Source: Flavobacterium salmonis
GTDB lineage: Bacteria > Bacteroidota > Bacteroidia > Flavobacteriales > Flavobacteriaceae
NCBI RefSeq assembly: GCF_903819435.1
Contig: NZ_CAIJDP010000057.1
Coordinates: 124,001-188,000, forward strand
Reading direction: 5' to 3'
DNA: 64,000 nt
In this document: positions 1-8,916 of the stretch, one piece after another
How positions within the stretch are numbered: the stretch's first letter is position 1
How the letters are laid out: the number at the start of each line of letters is the position of its first letter
Program-made: the position numbers and the translations under genes
The notes under the pieces: generated by a model
What the model was told of the DNA's origin: nothing
The model's database searches: none
The model's input: only the letters and a program-made list of their open reading frames with translations

Positions 1-567
1 GTATTCATCTGAAAACAAATACACCCAATCGCTCATAAAAACAGAATGCAGTAAAGTAAACATATAAACAAATGGCGCATAATATGCCTGATATTTATGC
101 TTTGGTTTCCATGGATGCGTTGGGCTCAGCCTCAAAAATGGATTTTTATCTATATCAATATCACTTCCTTCAACATTTGCATACAAATGATGTGACCGAA
201 TATGCCTTAATCCCCAAAGTAAAGGATCGATTCCTACTGTCACAAAACTAAAAAAGTGTAACACTGAATTTGCTTTTTTATTTCTGAATGCCGTATCATG
301 AGACGCATCATGTCCAAAACTGAATCCGATCAATAATCCTGACAATTGAAAAACCACATATAAAAGCCAAAAAATAGTTTTATCAATGTTCAAGAATAAC
401 AACGAATACGACGAGTAGCAGATTAGAGTCCAAAATAAACCTTTAAACCAAAATCTTGCATCTCCATGCGAAACGGTTTTATCTTTGAGTTTATCATTAA
501 CTTTTTCTTTTAAAGCAAGAAAAAATAGCTTTTCATCTGCCGATTTATTGAAATATTTAGCTTTCAT
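1..567 (-). CDS. Fatty acid / acyl-CoA desaturase, 3' end cut by window edge
   Basis: The reading frame starts at the ATG at 567 and runs open off the left edge, giving 189 N-terminal residues. Two histidine boxes of the membrane desaturase family are visible: HDASHD and, further on, HIRSHH (HxxHH). They sit among hydrophobic stretches expected to be membrane segments. These boxes bind the di-iron centre that introduces double bonds into acyl chains at the inner membrane. The third histidine box would lie beyond the window. The gene is divergent from the HTH-like gene at 674, and the two promoters overlap. Family assignment is strong; the substrate (acyl-CoA, acyl lipid or another molecule) cannot be told. 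Confidence 0.85.
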   Translation of the reverse strand, partial: MKAKYFNKSADEKLFFLALKEKVNDKLKDKTVSHGDARFWFKGLFWTLICYSSYSLLFLNIDKTIFWLLYVVFQLSGLLIGFSFGHDASHDTAFRNKKANSVLHFFSFVTVGIDPLLWGLRHIRSHHLYANVEGSDIDIDKNPFLRLSPTHPWKPKHKYQAYYAPFVYMFTLLHSVFMSDWVYLFSDEY

Positions 568-595
568 AATTATAGATTATTTTAAAATTACAGAG

Positions 596-658
596 CAAAA
601 CTATTGCAATTATCACATCTGCATTTGCAAAAACTAATAAAAGTATTTTCTATATTTG
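596..658. promoter_or_regulatory. Overlapping divergent promoters, desaturase / HTH-like gene
   Basis: The plus strand has TATATTTG at 651-658, an exact Bacteroidota -7 box (TAnnTTTG), with TTG at 625-627 (spacer 23). The minus strand has TAGTTTTG at 596-603, with its TTG at 628-630 (spacer 24). The two -33 elements abut as a single TTGCAA hexamer. The two RNA polymerases should therefore compete. The matches are seen; function is inferred. Confidence 0.6.
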
Positions 659-673
659 CGATTATCACAAATT

Positions 674-1636
674 ATGAAACATCAGGAATCTTTTTTAAAA
701 GCAATTAGAAGTAAAGTTTCTAAGTCTGAATCGTTAATAGATGAAATCGCCGCTATCCTGGAAATCAGTTACGATGCATCACACCGAAGAATCTCCCAAA
801 AGTGTAAATTCTCTATCGACGAGACCATTAAACTAGCTAGCCATTACAATATTTCTTTGGACAATTTATTTTCGAAAAAAGAAAAGGTTATTATCGAAAA
901 AACAATTGAGATTGAAACCTTAAAGGACATGCTGCAGTATTTCAAATCATCTGCTGAACAGATAGCATTTTTAACCAAAAATCCAAAAACAACCTTGTTT
1001 TATTCCGCGAAAGACATTCCGCTATTTTATTTTATGGACGGTACAATTTTATCAAAATTTAAGGCTTTTGTATGGTTAAATCTTTTAAAAACAAACCAGA
1101 AGAAAGTTGCTTTTGAAAATTTCGTAATCGATGAATCTTTTTCGGAATACATGCAAACACTAAAAAAAACATATGAAAATACTAGCGTAAATGAAGTTTG
1201 GAATGACACTACAATCAACAGCAGTTTACAGCAAATTTTATACTTTTATGAATCAGGGCTACTGAATCTAAAAAGTGCAAATGCATTATGTAAAGACTTA
1301 AAAAGGATTGTACATTTAATTCAGGAAAAATGCAATGCTTCTAATACTAATTTTGCCCTCTATTATAATGAACTCATATTATTAAATAACAACATGATGA
1401 TAGAAACTCCTGAAAAACTTACCATGTTTGTTCCATATACCCTGCTAGGATATTTCATTACTGATAATGAAGAAAGCTGCAAGAATGTACATCAGTTTTT
1501 TAAACAGCAAATTATCAATTCAAAACCCTTGGGACAATCCGGAATTAAAGAACAGAATCTATTCTTTAACAGAGCAATACGAAAAATAGATCATTACCAG
1601 GAAAGAATAAATTCTGAAGTTGATTTATTATTTTAA
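674..1636 (+). CDS. HTH-like hypothetical protein, possible regulator
   Basis: A protein of 320 residues from the ATG at 674. A longer frame begins at a TTG at 656, but that codon is part of the -7 promoter box, so I take the ATG. The first ~65 residues look like a small helical HTH-type DNA-binding domain (SLIDEIAAILEIS... and IDETIKLASHYNIS resemble turn-helix units). The rest is helical with no family I recognise. Such proteins are common in flavobacteria. It is divergent from the fatty acid desaturase and shares its promoter region, so control of that gene is a reasonable guess. No signal peptide or membrane segment is seen. Confidence 0.65.
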   Translation: MKHQESFLKAIRSKVSKSESLIDEIAAILEISYDASHRRISQKCKFSIDETIKLASHYNISLDNLFSKKEKVIIEKTIEIETLKDMLQYFKSSAEQIAFLTKNPKTTLFYSAKDIPLFYFMDGTILSKFKAFVWLNLLKTNQKKVAFENFVIDESFSEYMQTLKKTYENTSVNEVWNDTTINSSLQQILYFYESGLLNLKSANALCKDLKRIVHLIQEKCNASNTNFALYYNELILLNNNMMIETPEKLTMFVPYTLLGYFITDNEESCKNVHQFFKQQIINSKPLGQSGIKEQNLFFNRAIRKIDHYQERINSEVDLLF

Positions 1637-1721
1637 AAATATTTTTTCTTCATCTGTAACTTTTTTGCATCTTCTTACGTATAACCATTTGTACACTTTA
1701 AAAAAATAGGGAGACAACAAC

Positions 1722-2585
1722 ATGAGACAACTTAAAATTACCAAGCAGGTAACCAATCGTGAAACTGCATCGTTAGACAAATATCTACAAGAAATTGGAA
1801 AAGTTGACCTAATTACCGCCGATGAAGAGGTAGAATTAGCACAAAGAATAAAGGCCGGTGATCAAAGAGCATTAGAGAAATTAACAAAAGCCAACCTACG
1901 TTTCGTAGTATCTGTGGCTAAACAATATCAAAATCAAGGATTAACTCTTCCTGACTTAATTAATGAAGGAAACTTAGGATTGATTAAAGCAGCTCAGCGT
2001 TTTGATGAAACCCGTGGATTCAAATTCATTTCTTACGCTGTATGGTGGATTCGTCAATCGATTCTTCAGGCTTTGGCAGAACAATCACGTATTGTTCGTT
2101 TACCATTAAACAAAATTGGTTCTATCAATAAAATCAACAAAATGTATGCGCTATTAGAGCAATCTAATGAACGTCCGCCTTCTGCTGAAGAAATTGCAAA
2201 AGAACTTGATATGACTGTAAATGACGTAAAAGAATCTATGAAAAACTCGGGTCGTCACTTATCTATGGATGCACCTCTTGTTGAAGGTGAAGATTCTAAC
2301 CTTTATGACGTATTACGTTCGGGAGAATCTCCAAACCCTGACAGAGAATTAATTCACGAATCTTTACGTACTGAAATCGAGCGTTCATTAGAAACATTAA
2401 CTCCAAGAGAAGCAGACGTAGTTCGTTTGTATTTTGGTCTTGGCGACCAACATCCAATGACTTTGGAAGAAATTGGAGAAACTTTTGACTTAACCCGTGA
2501 GCGTGTACGTCAGATTAAAGAAAAAGCAATCCGTAGATTGAAACACACCTCAAGAAGTAAAATTCTTAAAACCTATTTAGGTTAA
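1722..2585 (+). CDS. rpoD: RNA polymerase primary sigma factor RpoD/SigA
   Basis: 287 residues, the short form typical of Bacteroidota primary sigma factors, without region 1.1. Region 1.2 is at residues ~1-45. Region 2 carries the core-binding and -10-melting helix ([15 protein letters not shown], about 101-115). Region 3 is at about 130-200 and region 4.2 is a helix-turn-helix ([19 protein letters not shown], about 247-265). It directs RNA polymerase to housekeeping promoters, here the TTG-N17-23-TAnnTTTG type seen across this window. It is monocistronic, with its own terminator downstream at 2706. Assignment as the primary rather than an alternative sigma rests on region 2/4 conservation. 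Confidence 0.96.
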   Translation: MRQLKITKQVTNRETASLDKYLQEIGKVDLITADEEVELAQRIKAGDQRALEKLTKANLRFVVSVAKQYQNQGLTLPDLINEGNLGLIKAAQRFDETRGFKFISYAVWWIRQSILQALAEQSRIVRLPLNKIGSINKINKMYALLEQSNERPPSAEEIAKELDMTVNDVKESMKNSGRHLSMDAPLVEGEDSNLYDVLRSGESPNPDRELIHESLRTEIERSLETLTPREADVVRLYFGLGDQHPMTLEEIGETFDLTRERVRQIKEKAIRRLKHTSRSKILKTYLG

Positions 2586-2705
2586 ACAATATTTGTTTCA
2601 GGTTTAAAGTTTCAGGTTATTTTTTGTAACTTGATATATGAAATATGAAACCTTTGTAACGCAGACAACAGTTTGATTGACTGTTCGTTTTTTGATTGAT
2701 GATTG

Positions 2706-2740
2706 AAACTCCGGCTGATTACCGGAGTTTTTTATTTTTT
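2706..2740 (+). terminator. Rho-independent terminator after rpoD
   Basis: A 9-bp stem, AAACTCCGG (2706-2714) with CCGGAGTTT (2722-2730), has a 7-base loop and is followed by a T-rich tract. It separates rpoD from rpe. Confidence 0.85.
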
Positions 2741-2745
2741 ATAAT

Positions 2746-2753
2746 TACCTTTG
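2746..2753 (+). promoter_or_regulatory. -7 promoter box of rpe
   Basis: TACCTTTG matches TAnnTTTG exactly, 25 bases before the rpe ATG. No TTG lies at the usual spacing, so it would be a weak -33 promoter. Confidence 0.55.
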
Positions 2754-2778
2754 CAAAAAATAACACAACAACCACACA

Positions 2779-3441
2779 ATGAAAAATACACTTATTGCTC
2801 CTTCTGTTCTTGCAGCTGATTTTGCCAATTTACAGCGTGATATCGAAATGATCAACAACAGTCAGGCTGACTGGTTTCATATTGATATTATGGATGGGGT
2901 TTTTGTTCCGAATATTTCTTTTGGAATGCCAGTTTTAGAAGCTATTGCTAAACATGCAAAAAAAACCATCGATGTTCATTTAATGATTATTGATCCGGAT
3001 CGATATATTAAAACTTTTGCAGATTTAGGAGCAAATATCCTAAGTGTACATTATGAAGCCTGCACTCATCTGCACAGAACTCTTCAAGCTATTAAAGCTG
3101 AAGGAATGAAAGCAGGAGTCGCAATCAATCCTCACACAAATATAGATTTATTAGAAGATGTAATCAATGATATTGATTTAGTTTGCATTATGAGTGTAAA
3201 TCCCGGTTTTGGAGGCCAGTCGTTCATAGAAAACACTTATGACAAAGTAAGAAAACTAAAAGCATTAATTAACCGTAAAAACGCTCCAACACTAATAGAA
3301 ATTGACGGCGGTGTAACCAATAAAAATGCAAAACAATTAACAGAAGCAGGAGCTGATGTATTAGTTGCAGGAAGCTTTGTTTTTAAAGCAGAAAACCCAA
3401 CATCAACTATTGCCGATTTAAAAGTCCTTACTGCTTTTTAA
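2779..3441 (+). CDS. rpe: Ribulose-phosphate 3-epimerase
   Basis: 220 residues, the usual length of this TIM-barrel enzyme. It interconverts D-ribulose 5-phosphate and D-xylulose 5-phosphate in the cytosolic pentose phosphate pathway. Diagnostic stretches are APSVLAADF at the N-terminus, the metal/active-site segment HIDIMDGVFVPN (about 34-45), VHLMI, and VNPGFGGQSF. EIDGGV near residue 175 holds the second catalytic aspartate. The last 24 bases overlap the convergent nuclease gene on the other strand. Confidence 0.97.
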   Translation: MKNTLIAPSVLAADFANLQRDIEMINNSQADWFHIDIMDGVFVPNISFGMPVLEAIAKHAKKTIDVHLMIIDPDRYIKTFADLGANILSVHYEACTHLHRTLQAIKAEGMKAGVAINPHTNIDLLEDVINDIDLVCIMSVNPGFGGQSFIENTYDKVRKLKALINRKNAPTLIEIDGGVTNKNAKQLTEAGADVLVAGSFVFKAENPTSTIADLKVLTAF

Positions 3442-4197
3442 GTTTTTTAAATTAGGGAAGAAATCAATTCCGGTCATTTTTTCTAAAGTTTCAACTGGGA
3501 CTACAAATTCATAAATTCCTTTTTGACTTTTTTCATTCGGAATTAAAAAAGCAATAGCCTTATGTTCCTTTCCTGATTTAGTCACAACAATTTTATAAAA
3601 ATATTTAGGAACAGAAACCTCTTCTGTTCCTATTTTTATATCAGAATCTTTCAAAACTCCTCCCGTCACAACGTATACATCATTATATTTTTCTGCCCAA
3701 TAACGAACTTTGTTTTCTAAGCGATTCCATACACCGCTATTAAATTCATGATTCTGAGGCGAAATATTCGAAGTATAAAATGTATCGTCGTATGCTTTTT
3801 TATCAAATTCCATGTCTCCTGCAGGACAAAGATGCCCTTTATCGTATCCGGATTTTTTATAATTTCTCCAATCTGCCGAGCCAGTTGTTACCTTCGGATC
3901 TTCAATAAAATAAGGTCTTTTGAAATCATTATTTTTCAAGTACTCTTTTTTCAATTCGTATGCTACCCATTCTGCCTGCTCAAATTTTTCATTATATGAC
4001 AATGTGTAATAATCATGTTTTACAATTTGCTTTGTTGTAGAAGTAGGTAAATATGCGATTGTATAACCCGCTTTTGAAACATCTTGTATTGAAGTGACAA
4101 AAGTATTTTGTGCCAACAGTGTTTCTTTTTCGTTTTTGTCTTTTTTACAAGAGACAATAAATAGTGTGATTATAAATAAAACGAGTATTTTTTTCAT
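3418..4197 (-). CDS. DNA/RNA non-specific endonuclease, lipoprotein
   Basis: About 259 residues from the ATG at 4197. A TTG two codons upstream gives a longer frame but is less likely. The N-terminus is a lipoprotein signal (MKKILVLF... with lipobox VSC), so the protein should be anchored in a membrane facing the periplasm or the outside. The beta-beta-alpha-metal nuclease motif is present as DKGHLCPAGDM (family form DRGH), whose histidine is the general base, with a downstream Asn-rich helix (SPQNHEFNSGVWNRLE). The family (NUC1/Serratia nuclease) cuts DNA and RNA. A role in nutrient scavenging or extracellular DNA turnover is inferred. Confidence 0.9.
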   Translation of the reverse strand: MKKILVLFIITLFIVSCKKDKNEKETLLAQNTFVTSIQDVSKAGYTIAYLPTSTTKQIVKHDYYTLSYNEKFEQAEWVAYELKKEYLKNNDFKRPYFIEDPKVTTGSADWRNYKKSGYDKGHLCPAGDMEFDKKAYDDTFYTSNISPQNHEFNSGVWNRLENKVRYWAEKYNDVYVVTGGVLKDSDIKIGTEEVSVPKYFYKIVVTKSGKEHKAIAFLIPNEKSQKGIYEFVVPVETLEKMTGIDFFPNLKNLKSSKDF

Positions 4198-4216
4198 GTT
4201 CAATGATTATATTTTT

Positions 4217-4254
4217 GAAAAAAAGCTCCATAATTTTAAAAAATATGGAGCTTT
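4217..4254 (-). terminator. Terminator after the tail-specific protease gene
   Basis: The stem AAAGCTCCATA (4222-4232) pairs with TATGGAGCTTT (4244-4254). Read on the minus strand it is followed by a run of T. It lies between the protease gene and the nuclease gene. Confidence 0.8.
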
Positions 4255-4283
4255 GATTATAAATTCAACTAATTTTCAAAAAA

Positions 4284-6470
4284 TTATGATTTAACCAGTT
4301 TATCTTTTTTAATTTTAGACGAATTAGTTTGTCTATTAAGATTGGTTTTAGCCTGTAAATCATCTAATACGTTCAGAGCCTCTTCAACATAAACATCTTT
4401 TGCCAAAGCCTGATGCCAGGCTTCTCTTTTTTCTTTTAAAGAAGCGTCATTAGCAATTTCAGCATTTTCATAAGGCAACGATTTAAAAACTAAATTATTT
4501 TTATAATCAGCGATTGGTTTATATTTCTTGCCTTCACTTTCTACTTGCTCTTGTGTTGCTTTAAAACTTTTAATATTTAAACTATAAGTATTCTCTTTGT
4601 TTTTAACATCAATCCATTTTGCATTATCTTCAATTAATTTAAATTGAGGATTTTCAGCAATTCTGTTTTTACTATTAAGGATCGCCTGATTAAAATTTTC
4701 ATTTGAATTCCACATAGTATAGTTTGCAGGATCTATTTTATCCCAAGGCATTGCATTATCCATATCGCGTTCACCCATTTTTAAATAAGCATAACGGTCC
4801 GGCATAACAACATCACTTTTTACTCCTTCTAATTGAGTTGAACCACCATTAATTCTGTAGAATTTTTGGGCTGTTGCTTTTAATGCTCCAAAATCTCCAA
4901 ACTCACTATTACGAACAAACTGATTTAAGTCGATAACTGTTTGCACTGTACCTTTACCATAAGTTTGTTTACTGCCAATGATAACACCTCGCTTGTAATC
5001 CTGTATTGCTGCTGCCAATATCTCAGATGCCGAAGCAGAGAAACTATTTACCATTATTACCAAAGGTCCATCCCATTCAATTTTTTTATCCTTGTCATAT
5101 AAAACCTCTTTCTTTTTCCCCGCAGATTTTACCTGAACAATTGGGCCTTCTTCAATAAATAATCCAGCAATATCAACTACAGTAGATAGTGATCCTCCAC
5201 CATCATCACGCACATCAAGTACAATTCCGCTGATGTTTTCTTTTTTAAGTCTTTCAACTTCTATTGCGATATCTTTACCGGCATCTCTACCATCTTTATT
5301 TTCAAAATCAATATAAAATTTAGGTAAATAAATTACACCATATTTTAATCCATTTTTTTCAACAATACTTGATTTTGCATATGTTTCTTCGATTTCTACA
5401 ACATCTCTAATGATTGAAATAACTTTGATTGTTCCATCTACTTTTTTTACAGTAAGCTTTACTTCTGTTCCTTTTCGTCCTTTAATTTTTTTCACTACAT
5501 CATCAAGACGCATCCCTACTACATCTACAGGCTCTTCATTACCTTGCCCTACTTTTATGATTAAATCACCCGCTTCAAGCTGTTTTCCTTTCCATGCAGG
5601 CCCTCCTGAAATTAATTCATCTATTTGAGTAAAGTCATTTTTCTTAGTCAAACGAGCACCAATTCCTTCTAATTTTCCGCTAATATTTACATCAAAACGA
5701 TCTTTTTCCTCTGGTGCAAAGTAACTTGTATGAGGATCAAAACGAGTCATAATTGAATTGATGTAAACCGAAAACCAGTCGCCTTTGTCCAAATCTTTTA
5801 TGTTCCCAAAAGACTCATCCAAAGATTTTAAAGAACTTTCACGTGTTTCTTTTTCCAAAGCTTCAAACGATTTTATTTTATAAGCCGGATCCGTTTTCTT
5901 TTTATCTTCCTCTAATTTTTGTTTTGTTACTAAAGATGAAAGAGTTGACAATTTAATTTGTTTTCTCCATCTTTCATTTATTTCAGCTGTATTTTTTGCA
6001 TACGGAATCGTCTCATAATCTGCATTAAAAGTCTCATCTATATTATAATTGAATGGCTGTGCCAAAAGAACTTTATACCTTTTTTTGCTTTCTTCCATAC
6101 GCTTCATTAATCTCGTATAAGTAAGATTAAAAAACGTCAAATCTTTATTAATAAACTGATCATCCAGCATTAATTCATATTGCTTAAATTCATCAATATC
6201 AGATTGCAGAAAAAAACGTTTTGAAGGATCAAGCGCTTCAATATAATCTTTAAAAATTCCTTTTGAAAATTCATCATCTATAGGTGGCGGATTATAATGT
6301 CCTTTTTCTATAACGAAGGCCAATAACTCCAAAAGCATTTTGTCTTTATTTGGATCCGGATCTATGGTTTTATCTGCATTTACTTTGAATGCAAACAAAG
6401 TTACAGACAAGCATAATACGGCTATGAGGATTTTATAATTTCGTTTCATAAATTTAATAATAGCATTCAT
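4284..6470 (-). CDS. prc: Carboxy-terminal processing (tail-specific) protease, S41 family
   Basis: About 728 residues from the ATG at 6470; MKRNYKIL at 6449 is an alternative start that puts the signal peptide at the very N-terminus. The length fits the long Prc/Tsp subfamily rather than the shorter CtpA. Order of parts: signal segment (ILIAVLCLSVTLFAF), a helical N-terminal domain, a PDZ domain (SGGPAWKGKQLEAGDLIIKV, ~285-305), then the S41 protease core. The nucleophile motif is SFSASASEILAAAIQDY and the lysine is in GSKQTYGKGTVQ. A helical C-terminal domain (DUF3340 type) follows. It degrades or trims periplasmic proteins from the C-terminus. It is monocistronic, with a terminator downstream. 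Confidence 0.93.
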   Translation of the reverse strand: MNAIIKFMKRNYKILIAVLCLSVTLFAFKVNADKTIDPDPNKDKMLLELLAFVIEKGHYNPPPIDDEFSKGIFKDYIEALDPSKRFFLQSDIDEFKQYELMLDDQFINKDLTFFNLTYTRLMKRMEESKKRYKVLLAQPFNYNIDETFNADYETIPYAKNTAEINERWRKQIKLSTLSSLVTKQKLEEDKKKTDPAYKIKSFEALEKETRESSLKSLDESFGNIKDLDKGDWFSVYINSIMTRFDPHTSYFAPEEKDRFDVNISGKLEGIGARLTKKNDFTQIDELISGGPAWKGKQLEAGDLIIKVGQGNEEPVDVVGMRLDDVVKKIKGRKGTEVKLTVKKVDGTIKVISIIRDVVEIEETYAKSSIVEKNGLKYGVIYLPKFYIDFENKDGRDAGKDIAIEVERLKKENISGIVLDVRDDGGGSLSTVVDIAGLFIEEGPIVQVKSAGKKKEVLYDKDKKIEWDGPLVIMVNSFSASASEILAAAIQDYKRGVIIGSKQTYGKGTVQTVIDLNQFVRNSEFGDFGALKATAQKFYRINGGSTQLEGVKSDVVMPDRYAYLKMGERDMDNAMPWDKIDPANYTMWNSNENFNQAILNSKNRIAENPQFKLIEDNAKWIDVKNKENTYSLNIKSFKATQEQVESEGKKYKPIADYKNNLVFKSLPYENAEIANDASLKEKREAWHQALAKDVYVEEALNVLDDLQAKTNLNRQTNSSKIKKDKLVKS

Positions 6471-6629
6471 CAATTTTTTAATCTAAGTTATGGTAAAAAC
6501 CAAGCCAAAAAAGCCAAGTCTACTATAATTTTTTGTTAAAGATATGAAAATCTTTGAATCGCAAAAAGCTTAGATAAGTTAGTTGACAAATTTTAGTTCA
6601 TTTGTTACTATTCTAAGAAAATCTGTTCC

Positions 6630-6637
6630 TACATTTG
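6630..6637 (+). promoter_or_regulatory. -7 promoter box of surE
   Basis: TACATTTG fits TAnnTTTG. A TTTG at 6601-6604 lies 25 bases upstream, slightly beyond the usual spacing. Confidence 0.5.
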
Positions 6638-6671
6638 TCTTCAAAATCTTATATTCACAATAATTCTTACC

Positions 6672-7451
6672 ATGAAAAACAAAAAGCCTTTAATATTAGT
6701 AACAAACGATGATGGCATTTCAGCTCCCGGAATCAGAACTTTAATTGATGTTATGGCAACTATTGGTGAAGTGATTGTTGTTGCACCAGATAAGCCTCAA
6801 AGTGCTATGGGACATGCCATAACTATCAACAATACTTTATATTTAGATAAAATATCAAAAGAAAACGACACTATTACAGAATATAGCTGCTCAGGAACTC
6901 CTGTAGATTGTGTAAAACTGGCAGTAAATGAAATTTTGAAGAGAAAACCTGATTTATGTGTGTCCGGAATCAATCACGGCTCAAATTCTTCTATAAATGT
7001 GATTTATTCAGGAACTATGAGTGCCGCTGTTGAAGCGGGAATAGAAGGGATTCCGGCTATAGGATTTTCATTACTAGATTATAATTGGAATGCTGATTTT
7101 GAGCCAGCCAAAACATTTGTGAAAAAAATAGTCTTAGAAACCCTTGAAAAAAAATTACCTCATGGTGTTATTTTAAATGTTAATTTCCCGAAGTTAAAAG
7201 AAAAAGAAATCAAAGGCATTAAAATCTGCAGACAGGCAAAGGCCCTCTGGGTAGAAAAATTTGACAAACGACAAACGCCTTTTGGAAAGGACTACTACTG
7301 GCTTTCAGGCGAATTCGTAAATCAGGATAAAGGAGATGACACTGATGAATGGGCATTAGAAAATGGATACATTTCTGTTGTTCCTGTTCAATTTGACTTA
7401 ACTGCACATCATGCAATTCAACAACTAAACACATGGGCTCTAAATGAATAA
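6672..7451 (+). CDS. surE: 5'/3'-nucleotidase SurE
   Basis: 259 residues, standard for SurE. The metal-binding N-terminus VTNDDGISAPG (about residues 10-20), SAMGHAIT and SGINHGSNSS are family signatures. The enzyme dephosphorylates nucleoside monophosphates, and some members act on short polyphosphate. It is cytosolic. The stop overlaps the start of the next gene by 8 bases, so the two are translationally linked, with lpxB next on the same strand. Confidence 0.96.
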   Translation: MKNKKPLILVTNDDGISAPGIRTLIDVMATIGEVIVVAPDKPQSAMGHAITINNTLYLDKISKENDTITEYSCSGTPVDCVKLAVNEILKRKPDLCVSGINHGSNSSINVIYSGTMSAAVEAGIEGIPAIGFSLLDYNWNADFEPAKTFVKKIVLETLEKKLPHGVILNVNFPKLKEKEIKGIKICRQAKALWVEKFDKRQTPFGKDYYWLSGEFVNQDKGDDTDEWALENGYISVVPVQFDLTAHHAIQQLNTWALNE

Positions 7452-7716
7452 AAAGGACATATTTACAGGCTTTATTATTGGGATTTTCACTTCTTTATTT
7501 GGAAGTTATTTGTTCATTACCTTTTTTACAAAATTTGATCTTTCTACTGGAATACAAACAATTAAAGAAAATGGATATTTAGGAAAAGTCATCACATTAG
7601 GCACAACTTTGGATCTTATCGTTTTTGCGGTTTTATTAAAAAAGGACAAAGAGTTTATGGCTGGCGGAGTCATTTTAGCAGTGATTGTTTTGGCAATTTC
7701 AACTTTACTGACTTAA
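7444..7716 (+). CDS. Small inner-membrane protein of unknown function
   Basis: 90 residues with three predicted membrane segments: FTGFIIGIFTSLFGSYLFI, VITLGTTLDLIVFAVLL and GGVILAVIVLAISTLL. No motif points to a function. It overlaps surE by 8 bases and precedes lpxB, so it is co-expressed with surE. Confidence 0.8.
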   Translation: MNKKDIFTGFIIGIFTSLFGSYLFITFFTKFDLSTGIQTIKENGYLGKVITLGTTLDLIVFAVLLKKDKEFMAGGVILAVIVLAISTLLT

Positions 7717-7720
7717 GTTA

Positions 7721-7728
7721 TATCTTTG
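7721..7728 (+). promoter_or_regulatory. -7 promoter box of lpxB
   Basis: TATCTTTG is an exact TAnnTTTG match at the end of the small membrane-protein gene. The ~55-base leader that follows contains a small hairpin (CACCT at ~7741, AGGTG at ~7757). lpxB may therefore also be transcribed on its own. Confidence 0.55.
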
Positions 7729-7786
7729 CATTACATTTTTCACCTTCATTAAATTCAGGTGATTATTCAAGAAACACTATCTACTC

Positions 7787-8905
7787 ATGAAATACTACAT
7801 TATTGCAGGTGAAGCCTCTGGCGATTTACACGGTTCTAATTTAATGAAAGCCTTATATGAAGAAGACCCCAAAGCTGAAATTAGATTTTGGGGAGGAGAT
7901 TTAATGCAAAAAACAGGCGGGACTTTAGTAAAACATTATCGTGAATTGGCCTTCATGGGATTCATAGAAGTGGTTTTTAATTTAAAAACCATTTTAAATA
8001 ATATTAAATTCTGCAAAAAAGATATTTTAGAATTTAAACCGGATGTCATCATTTTTATTGATTATCCGGGATTCAATATGCGAATTGCAAAATGGGCAAA
8101 AGCATTACATTATAAAACTCATTATTACATTTCTCCTCAAATTTGGGCCTGGAAAGAAAACCGAATTACTGCGATAAAAAATGATGTAGATAAAATGTTT
8201 GTAATTTTGCCTTTCGAAAAAAGCTTTTACGAAGATAAACATGAATTTCCGGTAGAATTTGTTGGGCATCCTTTAATTGATGCGATTCACAACCAGCCTG
8301 TTTTTGACGAAAATATCTTTAGGAAAGAAAATCAATTGAGTGACAAACCAATTGTAGCAGTTTTACCCGGAAGCCGCAAACAGGAAATTACCAAAATGTT
8401 AAGCGTAATGTTAAGCGTTGTTGATGACTTTAAAGAGTATCAATTTGTAATTGCAGGTGCGCCTAGTCAGGATTTTGATTTTTACCAACAGTTTATTTCG
8501 AATAAAAACATCAAATTTATTTCGAATAAAACATATGATTTACTTCGATCTTCAACAGCTGCTTTAGTAACCTCAGGGACAGCAACTTTAGAAACTGCAC
8601 TTTTCAAAGTTCCGGAAGTTGTTTGCTATAAAGGAAGCTGGGCATCCTATCAAATTGCAAAGCGCATTATAACCTTAAAATATATTTCACTGGTCAATTT
8701 AATCATGGACGAAGAAGTAGTAACCGAATTAATTCAAAATGAATGCAATACAAAAAGAATTAAAGACGAATTACAAAAATTACTAACACCGGATTATCGT
8801 CAGGATCTTTTAAAGAAATATGATATCTTAGAACAAAAACTTGGAGGAATTGGAGCCAGTAAAAAAACTGCTAAACTTATAGTTGAAGATTTAAAAAAAC
8901 AATAA
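7787..8905 (+). CDS. lpxB: Lipid-A-disaccharide synthase
   Basis: 372 residues, the normal LpxB length. This GT19 glycosyltransferase joins UDP-2,3-diacylglucosamine to lipid X to make lipid A disaccharide at the inner face of the inner membrane. Signatures are GEASGDLHG near the N-terminus, FIDYPGFN, YISPQIWAWKENR, VGHPL, LPGSRKQEI and SGTATLETAL. It shows that the organism makes lipid A, so it is Gram-negative. The C40 peptidase lipoprotein follows 11 bases later. Confidence 0.97.
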   Translation: MKYYIIAGEASGDLHGSNLMKALYEEDPKAEIRFWGGDLMQKTGGTLVKHYRELAFMGFIEVVFNLKTILNNIKFCKKDILEFKPDVIIFIDYPGFNMRIAKWAKALHYKTHYYISPQIWAWKENRITAIKNDVDKMFVILPFEKSFYEDKHEFPVEFVGHPLIDAIHNQPVFDENIFRKENQLSDKPIVAVLPGSRKQEITKMLSVMLSVVDDFKEYQFVIAGAPSQDFDFYQQFISNKNIKFISNKTYDLLRSSTAALVTSGTATLETALFKVPEVVCYKGSWASYQIAKRIITLKYISLVNLIMDEEVVTELIQNECNTKRIKDELQKLLTPDYRQDLLKKYDILEQKLGGIGASKKTAKLIVEDLKKQ

Positions 8906-8916
8906 ATTTTATCGTT

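Noticed and set aside
656..673. TTG start giving six more residues to the HTH-like protein
   Set aside because: The TTG is the end of the TATATTTG promoter box, so it would lie upstream of the transcript start.
2594..2615. Direct repeat GTTTCAGGTT in the leader after rpoD
   Set aside because: Two short copies of a 10-base word in low-complexity DNA; a similar word appears before 49290, but it is too short to call an element.
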